Assembly (NCBI GenBank): GCA_002500745.1
Contig: DLST01000010.1
Coordinates: 186,001 to 250,000 of the forward strand
Direction of reading: 5' to 3'
From: Sphingobacterium sp. UBA7855
GTDB lineage: Bacteria; Bacteroidota; Bacteroidia; Sphingobacteriales; Sphingobacteriaceae
Length of the DNA stretch: 64,000 bases
The notes under the pieces were generated by a model that saw nothing but the letters and a program-made list of their open reading frames with translations, was not told where the DNA came from and did no database searches. Positions 48,582 through 57,779 of the stretch are shown piece by piece. The translations under genes were made by a program, and so were the position numbers. The number at the start of each line of letters is the position of its first letter. Position 1 is the first letter of the stretch.

Positions 48582-49373
48582 ATGCGTTTAATCATATGCC
48601 TTTTATGTGCCGTTGGTACGATGTTGGCCAAAGGACAAGAGCTTTATACGTTACAGTCTGCTCATCTTTCTGGAGTAGATTCCGGCTACGTCTATATACC
48701 AAAGATGAAGCCGGACAACCGTGCCTTACCTGTTGTATATGTGCTGCACAGTCATGGGGCAAATTATAAAAGTGTTTCAAAATTTGTAGATTTTCAGGCA
48801 TTGAGCGATCAATATGGCTTTGTGGTGGTATGCCCTGACGGTCTTCGGACGAGCTGGTTTTTAGACAGTCCACAAAAAGGCGGAGCACAATTTGGTCGGT
48901 TCCTGACAGGGGAATTAATGCCTTACATACAGGGCAAATATCATACGGATCGGGACAACTCATTTATTACGGGTGTGAGTATGGGGGGGCATGGTGCACT
49001 TTGGCTCTTTTTTAACTATCCATCATTTTTTAAAAGTGCTGGTAGCAGTTCGGGAGTTGTCAATCTGAGACATTCGGCTTTCAAGAAGACAAGTCTAGCC
49101 CAACATTTAGGTCAATACAGCGATCAAAATCCATTATTCGATCGTTTTAGTGTCATCCATAATGTCCATAAGATCGCTGGGAGTGAAAAGACATTTATTT
49201 TTGATTGTGGTACTGAAGATTATCTATATGGGGCCAATAAGTCCCTTCGGGATAGTTGTGATGTACTCAAGATCAAAGCGACTTATATTGCGCAACCCGG
49301 CGCTCATACCTCTGGCTACTGGGCCAAAACCATTCCGGTTCATTTCGCTTATTTTAATCGTCTGATCCATTAA
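48582..49373 (+). CDS. Secreted alpha/beta-hydrolase esterase (CE1/esterase-D type)
   Basis: 263 residues, signal peptide to about 18. Triad: Ser133 in GVSMGGHG, Asp213 in GTEDYLYG, His242 in PGAHTSGYW. VVYVLHSHGANYKSV supplies the oxyanion region. It resembles the secreted esterases near acylated glycan loci rather than cytoplasmic S-formylglutathione hydrolase, which shares the fold but lacks a signal. First gene of the unusual series to 59.6 kb, 128 bases before the FAD protein. Probably removes an acyl group from a sugar; the substrate is unknown. Confidence 0.83.
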   Translation: MRLIICLLCAVGTMLAKGQELYTLQSAHLSGVDSGYVYIPKMKPDNRALPVVYVLHSHGANYKSVSKFVDFQALSDQYGFVVVCPDGLRTSWFLDSPQKGGAQFGRFLTGELMPYIQGKYHTDRDNSFITGVSMGGHGALWLFFNYPSFFKSAGSSSGVVNLRHSAFKKTSLAQHLGQYSDQNPLFDRFSVIHNVHKIAGSEKTFIFDCGTEDYLYGANKSLRDSCDVLKIKATYIAQPGAHTSGYWAKTIPVHFAYFNRLIH

Positions 49374-49501
49374 TCGATAACCTATATGTTTCATTCACCT
49401 TATACTGATCCTTTAGTCCGACAACAAAATAATGTATCTCTGGTCCTTAAACCGGTATTTGGTGCGTATTTTTTAAATTATTTACTGCAATTAACCTTCA
49501 T

Positions 49502-51352
49502 ATGAATTGGTTTAAATCTTTTTTTTCTATTTTATTGATTTCTGTCACACTCTCCTCGCAGGGGCAGGCTGTTGCTTCATACGATGTCTTGATTGTGGGA
49601 GGGGGAGCAAGTGGTGTTTCTGCGGCTTTGCAAGCTGCCCGTTTGGGAAGTAAGGTCCTTATGGTGGAAGAGACAAGCTGGTTGGGTGGTATGCTCACTG
49701 CCGCTGGGGTCTCCGCTATTGATGGTAACCATCGTATGCCTTCGGGAATATGGGGCGAATTTAGGGCAGAACTTTATGCTTATTATGGTGGTCCAAAGGC
49801 AGTGGAAACAGGCTGGGTAAGCAATACGCTATTTGAGCCTTCGGTCGGTAATCGCTTGTTAAAAAAGATGGTTGGAGCCGAAAAAAATATTGCCGTTTGG
49901 TATAAAAGTACCCTTTTAGACCTGAAAAAACAGCCTAAAGGCTGGACCGTTGCCATTGAACGGGAAGGGAAAAAGAAAACCGTAAACGCTTCTATTCTAG
50001 TCGATGCGACGGAATTGGGGGATCTCTTGCCGCGTGCGGGTGTTGCTTACAGCATCGGTATGGATAGCCGCTACGATACGAAAGAAGAATTTGCTCCCGA
50101 AAAGGCCAATTCAATAATTCAAGACCTTACTTATGTCGCTATCCTGAAAGACTATGGTGCCGATCCAAAGAGATTGCTAAAGAAACCTCAAGGTTATGAT
50201 CCTAAAGAGTTTGAACATGCCTGTGATGTTAAAGATCCTGCTTCACACAGCAATACGCCTATCATCAATTGTGATCAAATGATTACCTATGGCAAATTGC
50301 CGAATGGAAAATACATGATAAACTGGCCTAAAGAAGGAAATGATATCTACCTGAATATTATCGAGATGTCGCCAAAGGCGAGGGCGGTGGAATTGCAAAA
50401 GGCGAAAGATCATACCTTACGTTTTGTATATCATCTTCAAAGTCAGCTGGGTTTTAAAAACTTGGGGCTTGCCGATGATGAATATGATACGGCCGATAAA
50501 CTTCCCTTTATTGCTTATCATCGCGAGTCTAGACGTGCTAAAGGCTTGGTGCAGCTTACATTGCCTTATGTGCAGAGTCCTTATCAGCAGGAGCTGCCTT
50601 TGTACCGCACAGGTGGGATAGTAGGCGATTATACCATCGATCATCATCACCTGAAGAACCCGGATGCACCCAAAATTGATTTTGTTAAGATTCGGGTACC
50701 ATCCTACAATGTACCCCTTGGAAGTTTGATTCCTGAGAAAATAGCGGATTTTATTGTTGCTGAAAAAAGCATCAGTGTGAGCAATATTGTGGCTGGGGCC
50801 ACCCGCCTTCAGCCAGTTGTATTGGGTATTGGTCAAGCTGCTGGAGTGCTGGCGGCGCTGTCTGCAAAACAAGGTGTTACGCCCAAAGATCTTTCATTAA
50901 GGGAGGTCCAGCAAGTACTTTTGGACCATCATGCCTATCTCATGCCCTTTATCGATGTTGATCCAAAAGATAGTCGTTTTCAGGCAATCCAACGTGTTGG
51001 AGCAACCGGGATTCTTAAAGGAAAAGGGGTGCCCTACAAATGGGCCAATCAGACTTGGTTCTATCCCGAACACCGCATAAGCGAAGTAGACCTGATCGAC
51101 GGTATGCGTAGTTATTATCCATCGGCCGATAAAGTCGCTGGCTCGGGTGCCGATGTCACAGCAGAATTTTTTGCGGCTCTATTGCTCCAGGTCGACCCCA
51201 CTTTGAATAAAAATAAAGTCTGGTCCGTCATTGCAGCAAAAGAAAATCAAGTGTTAACACGGGCTCAAGTGGCGGTTGTGTTGGATCATATCCTAAAGCC
51301 GTTTGAACGGCCGGTGGATTTTACCGGCCAATTTATAGCAACAAAAAAATGA
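49502..51352 (+). CDS. Secreted FAD-dependent oxidoreductase (PF12831-type) with C-terminal SLH-like repeat region
   Basis: 616 residues. A Sec-type signal (to about 25, SQGQAVA) precedes a dinucleotide-binding motif VGGGASGVSAALQAARLG (glycines 33-35 and 38), then VEETSWLGGMLTAAGVSAIDG, the family's flavin-linking segment, and a second flavin contact near GATRLQPVVLGIGQAAGVLAAL. Residues about 475-600 have the spacing of a surface-layer-homology-like repeat (DSRFQAIQRVGATGILKGKG, ISEVDLIDGM, LTRAQVAVVLDHIL). Export of a flavoprotein by Sec rather than Tat is unusual, so the flavin would be added outside. Relatives are misnamed xanthan lyase. Substrate unknown; oxidation of a sugar is plausible. 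Confidence 0.82.
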   Translation: MNWFKSFFSILLISVTLSSQGQAVASYDVLIVGGGASGVSAALQAARLGSKVLMVEETSWLGGMLTAAGVSAIDGNHRMPSGIWGEFRAELYAYYGGPKAVETGWVSNTLFEPSVGNRLLKKMVGAEKNIAVWYKSTLLDLKKQPKGWTVAIEREGKKKTVNASILVDATELGDLLPRAGVAYSIGMDSRYDTKEEFAPEKANSIIQDLTYVAILKDYGADPKRLLKKPQGYDPKEFEHACDVKDPASHSNTPIINCDQMITYGKLPNGKYMINWPKEGNDIYLNIIEMSPKARAVELQKAKDHTLRFVYHLQSQLGFKNLGLADDEYDTADKLPFIAYHRESRRAKGLVQLTLPYVQSPYQQELPLYRTGGIVGDYTIDHHHLKNPDAPKIDFVKIRVPSYNVPLGSLIPEKIADFIVAEKSISVSNIVAGATRLQPVVLGIGQAAGVLAALSAKQGVTPKDLSLREVQQVLLDHHAYLMPFIDVDPKDSRFQAIQRVGATGILKGKGVPYKWANQTWFYPEHRISEVDLIDGMRSYYPSADKVAGSGADVTAEFFAALLLQVDPTLNKNKVWSVIAAKENQVLTRAQVAVVLDHILKPFERPVDFTGQFIATKK

Positions 51353-51376
51353 TTTCCGAACGCATAGAAAAACGAG

Positions 51377-52804
51377 ATGATACCAATTTTACCAAATTCT
51401 ACAACCACTCCACAGCAGCGAAACGATAGTTTGGATGTTCTGCGGGGAATTGCCATCCTTTTAATGGTGCTTTCATCGAGCATTTCATTTGGAAACCTTC
51501 CTGCTTGGATGTACCATGCACAGGTGCCCCCGCCCAAACATGTATTTGATCCCAGTATAGCAGGTATAACCTGGGTAGATCTGGTTTTTCCGATTTTCCT
51601 TTTTACGATGGGGGCGGCCATCCCATTGGCTATGCGGAAAAAAGTGGCTAACCTAAACGCTTTGCCTATCGCGGGTACAATTTTTAAGCGTTTTGTTGCT
51701 TTATTCTTTTTCGCCTTATTTTCTTTTTATATGCGCGCTTGGGTTATGAGTGGAGAGCCTGCTGCGTCACAGTATATCTTGTCAATCGTGGGGTTTGTCC
51801 TGCTCTTTGCACTCTATGCCGATTTAAAGTCGTATTTACCGATGCGGACCGCGAGACTTGTTCACATAGTGGCCCTGTTGCTATCTGTAGGGATGCTATA
51901 TCTGTTGTATGCACAAACGGATAGATTTACCCTCCAGAAGACAGATATTATTATTCTGGTACTGGCCAATATGGCTTTGTTTGGAACGCTGTGGTGGTGG
52001 CTGACGGCAAAATCCATCTGGTTACGTATGGCGATTTTACCATTTATTATGGGCGTTTTTTTGGGATCCAAAGAAGTTGGTAGTATCAACGAATTTATCT
52101 ACAAACTCAGCCCTGCGACGTGGCTTTATCAATTTTATTACCTCAAATACCTCTTTATTATCCTTCCGGCTACAGTTGTCGGCGAGTGGATTATTGCTGA
52201 TACGTCGTTAGCCGACAAATCCAGGATGCAGCGGTCTCAACTGGCATTACAAGGCTTGCTCTGTGCACTTCTAATTGGGCTGAATGTCTTCAATCTATAC
52301 ATGCGCTATCTCGATATCAATATGGGAGTTACCCTGATGTTGATCTTTTCACTATGCTTCTGTTCAGGTGTTTTTTGGAAGGGCGAAGTACTGACACTGC
52401 AGGCAAAAATGGCTATGCTCGGAAGCTATCTGCTTTTTTTAGGACTGATCTTCGAAGCGTATGAGGGGGGAATAAAAAAGGATTATTCCACATACAGCTA
52501 TTATTTTGTCTGTACGGGCTTAGCCTGTTATGCGCTAACAATGCTGTGTTGTATCGAGAAACTTGCTTTTGGAAAATCGCTGTTTCGAGGTATAGCACTG
52601 GTTGGTAAAAATCCGATGGTCGCCTATACCGCAGGAAATCTAGTGTTGATCCCACTATTGGCGCTTACGGGACTACAGAGCGCTCTTGATCAGATGGGGG
52701 CACAGGGTGTTTTTTGGGGAGTGATGCGCGGTGTATTATTCACCGGAATCGTGGCGCTTTTGACGATCGTGAGCAGCCGGTTAAAACTTTATTGGAAGTC
52801 ATAA
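51377..52804 (+). CDS. DUF5009 multi-pass membrane protein, heparan-alpha-glucosaminide N-acetyltransferase-like (NagX-like)
   Basis: 475 residues and about 11-12 predicted helices. NDSLDVLRGIAILLMVLSS and a VDLVFPIFLFTMGAAIPLAM segment mark the DUF5009/HGSNAT superfamily, which transfers acetyl groups across a membrane onto amino sugars in eukaryotic lysosomes. Bacterial members often sit with N-acetylglucosamine genes. It follows the FAD gene after 24 bases and precedes the MFS gene by one base, so it is in the same transcript. Function in bacteria not demonstrated, to my knowledge; a transporter role is also possible. Confidence 0.82.
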   Translation: MIPILPNSTTTPQQRNDSLDVLRGIAILLMVLSSSISFGNLPAWMYHAQVPPPKHVFDPSIAGITWVDLVFPIFLFTMGAAIPLAMRKKVANLNALPIAGTIFKRFVALFFFALFSFYMRAWVMSGEPAASQYILSIVGFVLLFALYADLKSYLPMRTARLVHIVALLLSVGMLYLLYAQTDRFTLQKTDIIILVLANMALFGTLWWWLTAKSIWLRMAILPFIMGVFLGSKEVGSINEFIYKLSPATWLYQFYYLKYLFIILPATVVGEWIIADTSLADKSRMQRSQLALQGLLCALLIGLNVFNLYMRYLDINMGVTLMLIFSLCFCSGVFWKGEVLTLQAKMAMLGSYLLFLGLIFEAYEGGIKKDYSTYSYYFVCTGLACYALTMLCCIEKLAFGKSLFRGIALVGKNPMVAYTAGNLVLIPLLALTGLQSALDQMGAQGVFWGVMRGVLFTGIVALLTIVSSRLKLYWKS

Positions 52805-52805
52805 A

Positions 52806-54122
52806 ATGAATGAATTATTAGAACAAACGGTGGAGCTTCGCAAAGGGCGTAAGGCGCTTCCGCCTATTTTTTGGATCTCCACAACATGGTTTGCCATGGG
52901 GCTACCTTTTGTTGCCCTTTCGGGTGCGAGCTCCATTATGTATAAAAATTTGGGGGTATCGGACGCGCAGATTGCTTTTTGGACCTCATTGATTATGCTG
53001 CCCTGGACAATAAAACCTTTATGGGGGCCTTTTTTGGAGCTGTATAAGACCAAGAAATTTTTTGTCTATACCACGCAGATACTCACGGGGCTACTCTTTG
53101 GTCTGCTTGGTCTTACGCTGCAGTTGGATCATTTCTTTAGCTTCTCCATTGCCTTATTGACACTGATTGCATTCAGTGGTTCCACACATGATACCGCAGC
53201 CGACGGGGTATATCTGAACGAACTGAATGTAAAACAACAGGCAAAATATGTCGGCTGGCAAGGTGCCTTCTATAATGTGGCCAAAGTTTTTTCTGGCGGC
53301 GTACTCGTTTATTTGGCGGGGCAATTGGAGCAGGAAATCGGCATTAAATCCGCGTGGATGGTGGTGATGTTTGCTTATGGATTTATTATGTTGGGGATTG
53401 GATTGTACAGTATACGTGCTTTACCTGCTCACGATGAAGCACCAAAATCCACTTCTTTAAAAGAGGGAATGGATACGCTTAAAGACGTTATCATAACTTT
53501 TTTTCAGAAAAAGAATATTTGGTTTAGCTTGCTTTTTATTGTCTTTTATCGTTTTGCCGAAGGGCAGGCCATTAAGATCACCCCCTTATTTTTTAAAGCG
53601 CAACGTACCGAAGGTGGGCTTGGCCTGAGTACTTCGGAAATTGGATTACTTTATGGCGTATTTGGTGCCATAGCCTTTGTGTTGGGGTCGATTGTCGCAG
53701 GGCACTTTGTATCCAAAAAGGGCTTAGACCGGAGGACACTTATGATCCTTTGTGCCTTCTTTAATGTTCCATTTGTAGCTTATGCATTTCTTGCGATCAC
53801 ATTGCCGACGAACCTTTATCTCATAGCTGCTGCTGTCGCCATAGAGTACTTTGGATATGGTTTTGGCTTTATCGGAATTATTCTTTTTATCATGCAAAAT
53901 ATTGCCCCAGGCAAATATAAGATGGCACACTACGCTTTCGGAAGCGGACTTGTTAATCTGGGATTTATGATTCCTTCGATGATCAGCGGCTGGCTGAGTG
54001 ATCATTTGGGCTATAAAGAATTTTTTATCTGGGTGTTGATTTCTACTATTCCAGCCTTTTTGGTTTCCTGGTGGGTACCACTGCGAAAACCCGAAAAAGA
54101 GCATACCGACGAAAATAATTAA
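52806..54122 (+). CDS. MFS transporter (AmpG/PAT-like)
   Basis: 438 residues with 12 predicted helices. WFAMGLPFVALSGASSIMYKNLGVSDAQIAFWTSL and LPWTIKPLWGPFLE resemble the AmpG-type branch, which carries acetylated amino-sugar compounds such as muropeptides; a TAADGVYLNEL motif is in the central helices. The start is one base after the DUF5009 stop, and its TAA overlaps the ATG of the next gene, so coupling is tight. An amino-sugar or acylated-sugar substrate is inferred. Confidence 0.85.
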   Translation: MNELLEQTVELRKGRKALPPIFWISTTWFAMGLPFVALSGASSIMYKNLGVSDAQIAFWTSLIMLPWTIKPLWGPFLELYKTKKFFVYTTQILTGLLFGLLGLTLQLDHFFSFSIALLTLIAFSGSTHDTAADGVYLNELNVKQQAKYVGWQGAFYNVAKVFSGGVLVYLAGQLEQEIGIKSAWMVVMFAYGFIMLGIGLYSIRALPAHDEAPKSTSLKEGMDTLKDVIITFFQKKNIWFSLLFIVFYRFAEGQAIKITPLFFKAQRTEGGLGLSTSEIGLLYGVFGAIAFVLGSIVAGHFVSKKGLDRRTLMILCAFFNVPFVAYAFLAITLPTNLYLIAAAVAIEYFGYGFGFIGIILFIMQNIAPGKYKMAHYAFGSGLVNLGFMIPSMISGWLSDHLGYKEFFIWVLISTIPAFLVSWWVPLRKPEKEHTDENN

Positions 54123-54817
54123 TGCATATGAACAGACTTTCTTATAGGAACTGGAAGGCCCTATTGTTGCCTTTTTTTTTACCGGCATTGACTTTAGCGC
54201 AATCAAAGGGTATTGATTCTACGTTTGATAATCAGCATTATCGCGCAAGGCTTGAGTTTTTTAAAGCGATGCCCAATCAGAAGGACGAAATCGTTTTCCT
54301 TGGCAATAGCATTACCGAAGGTGGAAAATGGCAAGAAATCCTCCAGCGGAAGCATGTGATCAATCGTGGGATTAGCGGTGATGTGACTTACGGTATTTTA
54401 GCACGACTAGACGAGATATTAGCGTCCAGACCACGAAAAATATTTCTGCTCTGTGGGGTGAACGACATGAAAAGAGGAATACCGCTTTCCATTATTTCAA
54501 CGAATATAGAAAGGATAATAAAGCAGGTTAAAAAGCAGTCGCCAAATACAGCGCTTTTTGTGCAGGGACTTCTACCTGTGAATGAATCTTTACTGCCAAA
54601 AATCTATGAAGAGGTTCGGAATGACAAGATCGTGCTACTGAACAAAGCTTTGAAAGAATTGTGTACGGCACATCAAGTTCATTTTGTAGACTTACAGCCG
54701 ATATTGTTGGACGGTAATGGGGAACTAAAAGCTGAGCTAACAATTGATGGCTTACATCTGAAGCAAGCCACCTATTTAATTTGGTCCAATTATTTAAAAC
54801 AGCAAAAGCTATTATGA
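54122..54817 (+). CDS. Secreted SGNH/GDSL-family acylhydrolase, copy 1
   Basis: 231 residues. Signal peptide near the start (LLLPFFLPALTLAQ). The four SGNH blocks are present: VFLGNSITEGGKW (Ser), NRGISGDVTYGI (Gly), GVNDMKRG (Asn) and TIDGLHL (Asp-His). Such enzymes remove acetyl or other acyl groups from sugars, including sialic acids. The start at 54122 overlaps the MFS stop; an ATG at 54128 is an alternative. It is a tandem duplicate of the next gene. Confidence 0.88.
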   Translation: MHMNRLSYRNWKALLLPFFLPALTLAQSKGIDSTFDNQHYRARLEFFKAMPNQKDEIVFLGNSITEGGKWQEILQRKHVINRGISGDVTYGILARLDEILASRPRKIFLLCGVNDMKRGIPLSIISTNIERIIKQVKKQSPNTALFVQGLLPVNESLLPKIYEEVRNDKIVLLNKALKELCTAHQVHFVDLQPILLDGNGELKAELTIDGLHLKQATYLIWSNYLKQQKLL

Positions 54818-55533
54818 GATCATTGGAATTTTTTAAGGCGTATCGTGTTTTCCAAGGTTGCTTCCTCATTGGAATATATCTATCGGTATTTTCCCAGTCC
54901 CTCTCAGCTCAGGAGACTAAAATAGATAGCAGTTACGCCAACTGGTATTATCAACAACGAATGGCTTATTTCGAACAAAGTCCAACAATTAAAGGAGCGA
55001 TCGTGTTTTTGGGAAATAGTATTACTGAACGGGCAGAATGGCAGGAATTGCTTGCAGATTCAAAATATCCTGTACTGAACAGGGGGATAGGCGGAGATAA
55101 TTCGTTTGGGATTCTTGCGCGTATAGATGAGGTGTTGCGCGGACGTCCACGGGCAATTTTTCTGATGGATGGCATTAATGACCAATTCCGAAAGCTTCCG
55201 CAGGAAGTGTCGGTCAATAACTACAAGCGTATCATTAAACGAATAAAAAAGATCTCACCAAAGACCCTTATCTATCTTCAGAGTGCTTTACCGATCAATG
55301 AAGAACTAACAAAAGAGCCTTATACAAAAGGTAGAAATGTGTTGGTTCCGATCTTAAATGAAAAACTAAGACAGCTTGCAGCAGATGAAAATATCCCATT
55401 TGTCGACCTCTGCCCACTTTTTCAGGACAATGCGCGAAAACTTAACGCAATTTACTCAGCTGATGGTGTGCATCTGATACCCAGTGCATATATAAAATGG
55501 GTACAATTATTAAAAGAAAAGAAATATTTATGA
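54814..55533 (+). CDS. Secreted SGNH/GDSL-family acylhydrolase, copy 2
   Basis: 239 residues from the ATG at 54814, which overlaps the previous TGA (ATGA). A signal anchor (FQGCFLIGIYLSVFSQSLSAQ) precedes the SGNH blocks VFLGNSITERAEW, NRGIGGDNSFGI, GINDQFRK and SADGVHL. Clearly a paralogue of the gene before it, but divergent enough (different block III and helices) to suggest different acyl or sugar specificity rather than dosage. The upstream frame opening at 54781 is not a likely start. Confidence 0.88.
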   Translation: MRSLEFFKAYRVFQGCFLIGIYLSVFSQSLSAQETKIDSSYANWYYQQRMAYFEQSPTIKGAIVFLGNSITERAEWQELLADSKYPVLNRGIGGDNSFGILARIDEVLRGRPRAIFLMDGINDQFRKLPQEVSVNNYKRIIKRIKKISPKTLIYLQSALPINEELTKEPYTKGRNVLVPILNEKLRQLAADENIPFVDLCPLFQDNARKLNAIYSADGVHLIPSAYIKWVQLLKEKKYL

Positions 55534-56468
55534 GAATTACAGGGACATTTATTGACGAGATTTCCCACGATATTCCGCACCAGAATTGGGGTCCGGAAGA
55601 GTGGGATCGGGATTTTGCATATATGAAGGCAATTGGTATAGACACTGTTATTATGATTCGCAGTGGCTATCGTAAATTTATAACCTATCCATCGGCTTAT
55701 CTGATGGACAAATATGGCTGTTTTAAACCATCATTGGATCTTGTAGAGCTTTATCTGCAGCTTGCAGACAAGTATGAGATGAAATTCTATTTTGGACTTT
55801 ATGATAGCGGTATTTATTGGGAGACCGGAGACCTAAGTCACGAAATCGATGCCAACCAATATGTAATTGAAGAGGTTTGGGCTAAATATGGGCATTATAA
55901 AAGCTTCGGTGGATGGTATATCAGTACGGAAATCAGTCGTAAAACGAAAGGGGCTGTTCATGCTTTTCGTACACTTGGGTTACAGTGCAAGACCGTCAGT
56001 GGGGGCTTGCCGACATTTATATCGCCCTGGATTGATGGGAAAAAAGCTGTGCTTGCCGCTTCTCCCGAGCTTAGTAAAGCCGATGCAGTTTCGGTATTGG
56101 AGCACGAACGGGAATGGGGCGAAATTTTTGAAGGTATACAAGGAGCTGTCGATGCAGTGGCCTTTCAGGATGGACACATTGATTACGATGAGCTTCCCGA
56201 TTTCTTTGAGGTCAATAAGAAATTGGCTGATAAATATGGTATGGCCTGTTGGACGAATGCCGAATCTTTTGACCGGGATATGCCGATCAAATTTTTGCCG
56301 ATCAAGTTTGATAAACTAAGGCTAAAACTTGAGGCTGCAGCAAAGGCGGGTTATGATAAGGCTATTACTTTCGAATTTGCTCACTTTATGAGTCCACAGT
56401 CCGCTTATTTACAGGCAGGACACCTTTACAATCGGTACCGGGAATATGCCTTGAACCACAATTGGTGA
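55530..56468 (+). CDS. DUF4434 protein, predicted TIM-barrel glycosidase-like, cytoplasmic
   Basis: 312 residues from the ATG at 55530, which overlaps the SGNH stop (ATGA). MRITGTFIDEISHDIPHQNWG and the WDRDFAYMKAIGIDTVIMIRSG segment identify DUF4434. Conserved acidic residues near the C-terminal ends of predicted strands (GWYISTEISR, FQDGHIDYDELPDF, AITFEFAHFMSP) suggest a retaining or inverting barrel hydrolase. No signal peptide is seen, so it may act on an imported glycan fragment. No activity is known to me; a candidate new glycosidase. Confidence 0.82.
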   Translation: MRITGTFIDEISHDIPHQNWGPEEWDRDFAYMKAIGIDTVIMIRSGYRKFITYPSAYLMDKYGCFKPSLDLVELYLQLADKYEMKFYFGLYDSGIYWETGDLSHEIDANQYVIEEVWAKYGHYKSFGGWYISTEISRKTKGAVHAFRTLGLQCKTVSGGLPTFISPWIDGKKAVLAASPELSKADAVSVLEHEREWGEIFEGIQGAVDAVAFQDGHIDYDELPDFFEVNKKLADKYGMACWTNAESFDRDMPIKFLPIKFDKLRLKLEAAAKAGYDKAITFEFAHFMSPQSAYLQAGHLYNRYREYALNHNW

Positions 56469-56572
56469 TAGGGATCGCGTGTTTACAGCATGCGAAATGA
56501 CGACAAAAGCAATCTCGAAGAAGTCAGAGAACAAGAATAGCATTATTGATAAGAGTAGGCCAGAGATTTTAA

Positions 56573-57769
56573 ATGGCCTTTAAAGAGCAAATTCATTTAT
56601 ACATGAATCATTATAGTACAATTTATAAAGACGAATTATTTAATCATATTCTTCCTTTCTGGACGGAGCATTCGCTCGATAGGGAGTATGGGGGCTATTT
56701 TACCTGTCTGGATAGAAGAGGTGGAGTTTTTGATACGGATAAGTTTATGTGGCTGCAGGGGCGGCAAGTTTGGCTCTTTTCGAGTATTTACAACAAAATT
56801 GAAACACGGTCATCCTGGTTGGATATTGCAGTTCATGGTGCCAGCTTTATGGAAAAACATGGACGTGACGAAGAGGGAAACTGGTATTTTTCGCTTGATC
56901 GACAAGGGAAGGCACTTGTGCGGCCCTATAATATTTTTTCCGATTGCTTTGCTGCAATGGGATTTGGTGCCCTGTATACAGCAACCCAGGAGCAGCGTTA
57001 CGCGGAAATTGCGCAAGACACCTTTCATAATATATTGAAACGTCGAACACATACCAAGGGCATATACGATAAGGCTGTTCCAGGGACACGTCCATCAAAG
57101 AATTTTGCTTTGCCTATGATCTTGAGCAATCTCTCCATCGAACTGGAGCATTTATTGGAACCTAACCTGGTGCAGGAATTGATTGAGGATATCGTGGTGG
57201 AGGTAATGGATGTATTTTATAAAGAGGAGCAGGGGCTTGTCTTTGAAAATGTAAGTCCCAATGGTTCATTGCTGGATAGTTTTGAAGGAAGATTGCTCAA
57301 TCCGGGACATGCGATAGAGGCCATGTGGTTTATGATGGATCTGGGAGAAAGATTGCAGCGACCAGCGTTGATTGAAAAAGCCATGCGTATTGGTCTTCGT
57401 ATGTTGGAGTATGGATGGGATGAGAAATATGGAGGTATATTCTACTTTATGGATGCGCAGGGTAAACCGACCCAGCAGTTGGAATGGGACCAGAAGTTAT
57501 GGTGGGTGCACTGTGAAACACTGGTATGTATGGCGAAAGCTTGGGTACTAACGGGAAATGAAGAGGCTAAACGTTGGTTCGAACGGGTTCATGAATATAC
57601 CTGGACGCATTTTAGGGACCCCGAACATGGCGAATGGTTTGGCTACCTCAATCGAAGAGGTGAGGTATTGCTCGATCTCAAAGGCGGAAAATGGAAGGGA
57701 TGCTTTCATGTACCTCGTGCCTTATGGAAGGTATATGAGGTGTTTGAAAAAGCAAAAATAATCGTGTAA
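56573..57769 (+). CDS. N-acylglucosamine 2-epimerase (AGE) family protein
   Basis: 398 residues of the alpha6/alpha6-barrel family that interconverts GlcNAc and ManNAc, or epimerises other sugars at C2. HSLDREYGGYFTCLDRRGG, KFMWLQGRQVWLF, LNPGHAIEAMWFMMD and KLWWVHCETLV are the family blocks with the catalytic histidines. No signal peptide, so it is cytoplasmic. The GYFTCLD/NPGHAIEA pattern is closer to AGE than to cellobiose 2-epimerase, but substrate preference is not certain. An alternative ATG lies at 56603. The gap of 104 bases before it is the largest within the second half of the series. Confidence 0.88.
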   Translation: MAFKEQIHLYMNHYSTIYKDELFNHILPFWTEHSLDREYGGYFTCLDRRGGVFDTDKFMWLQGRQVWLFSSIYNKIETRSSWLDIAVHGASFMEKHGRDEEGNWYFSLDRQGKALVRPYNIFSDCFAAMGFGALYTATQEQRYAEIAQDTFHNILKRRTHTKGIYDKAVPGTRPSKNFALPMILSNLSIELEHLLEPNLVQELIEDIVVEVMDVFYKEEQGLVFENVSPNGSLLDSFEGRLLNPGHAIEAMWFMMDLGERLQRPALIEKAMRIGLRMLEYGWDEKYGGIFYFMDAQGKPTQQLEWDQKLWWVHCETLVCMAKAWVLTGNEEAKRWFERVHEYTWTHFRDPEHGEWFGYLNRRGEVLLDLKGGKWKGCFHVPRALWKVYEVFEKAKIIV

Positions 57770-57779
57770 CTTAACTGGT

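Noticed and set aside
48582..49373. S-formylglutathione hydrolase assignment for the esterase
   Set aside because: Same fold, but a secretion signal and glycan-locus context argue for an extracytoplasmic sugar esterase.
53724..54206. 160-residue minus-strand frame over the MFS/SGNH junction
   Set aside because: It overlaps two well-supported genes and has a biased, basic, low-complexity composition.
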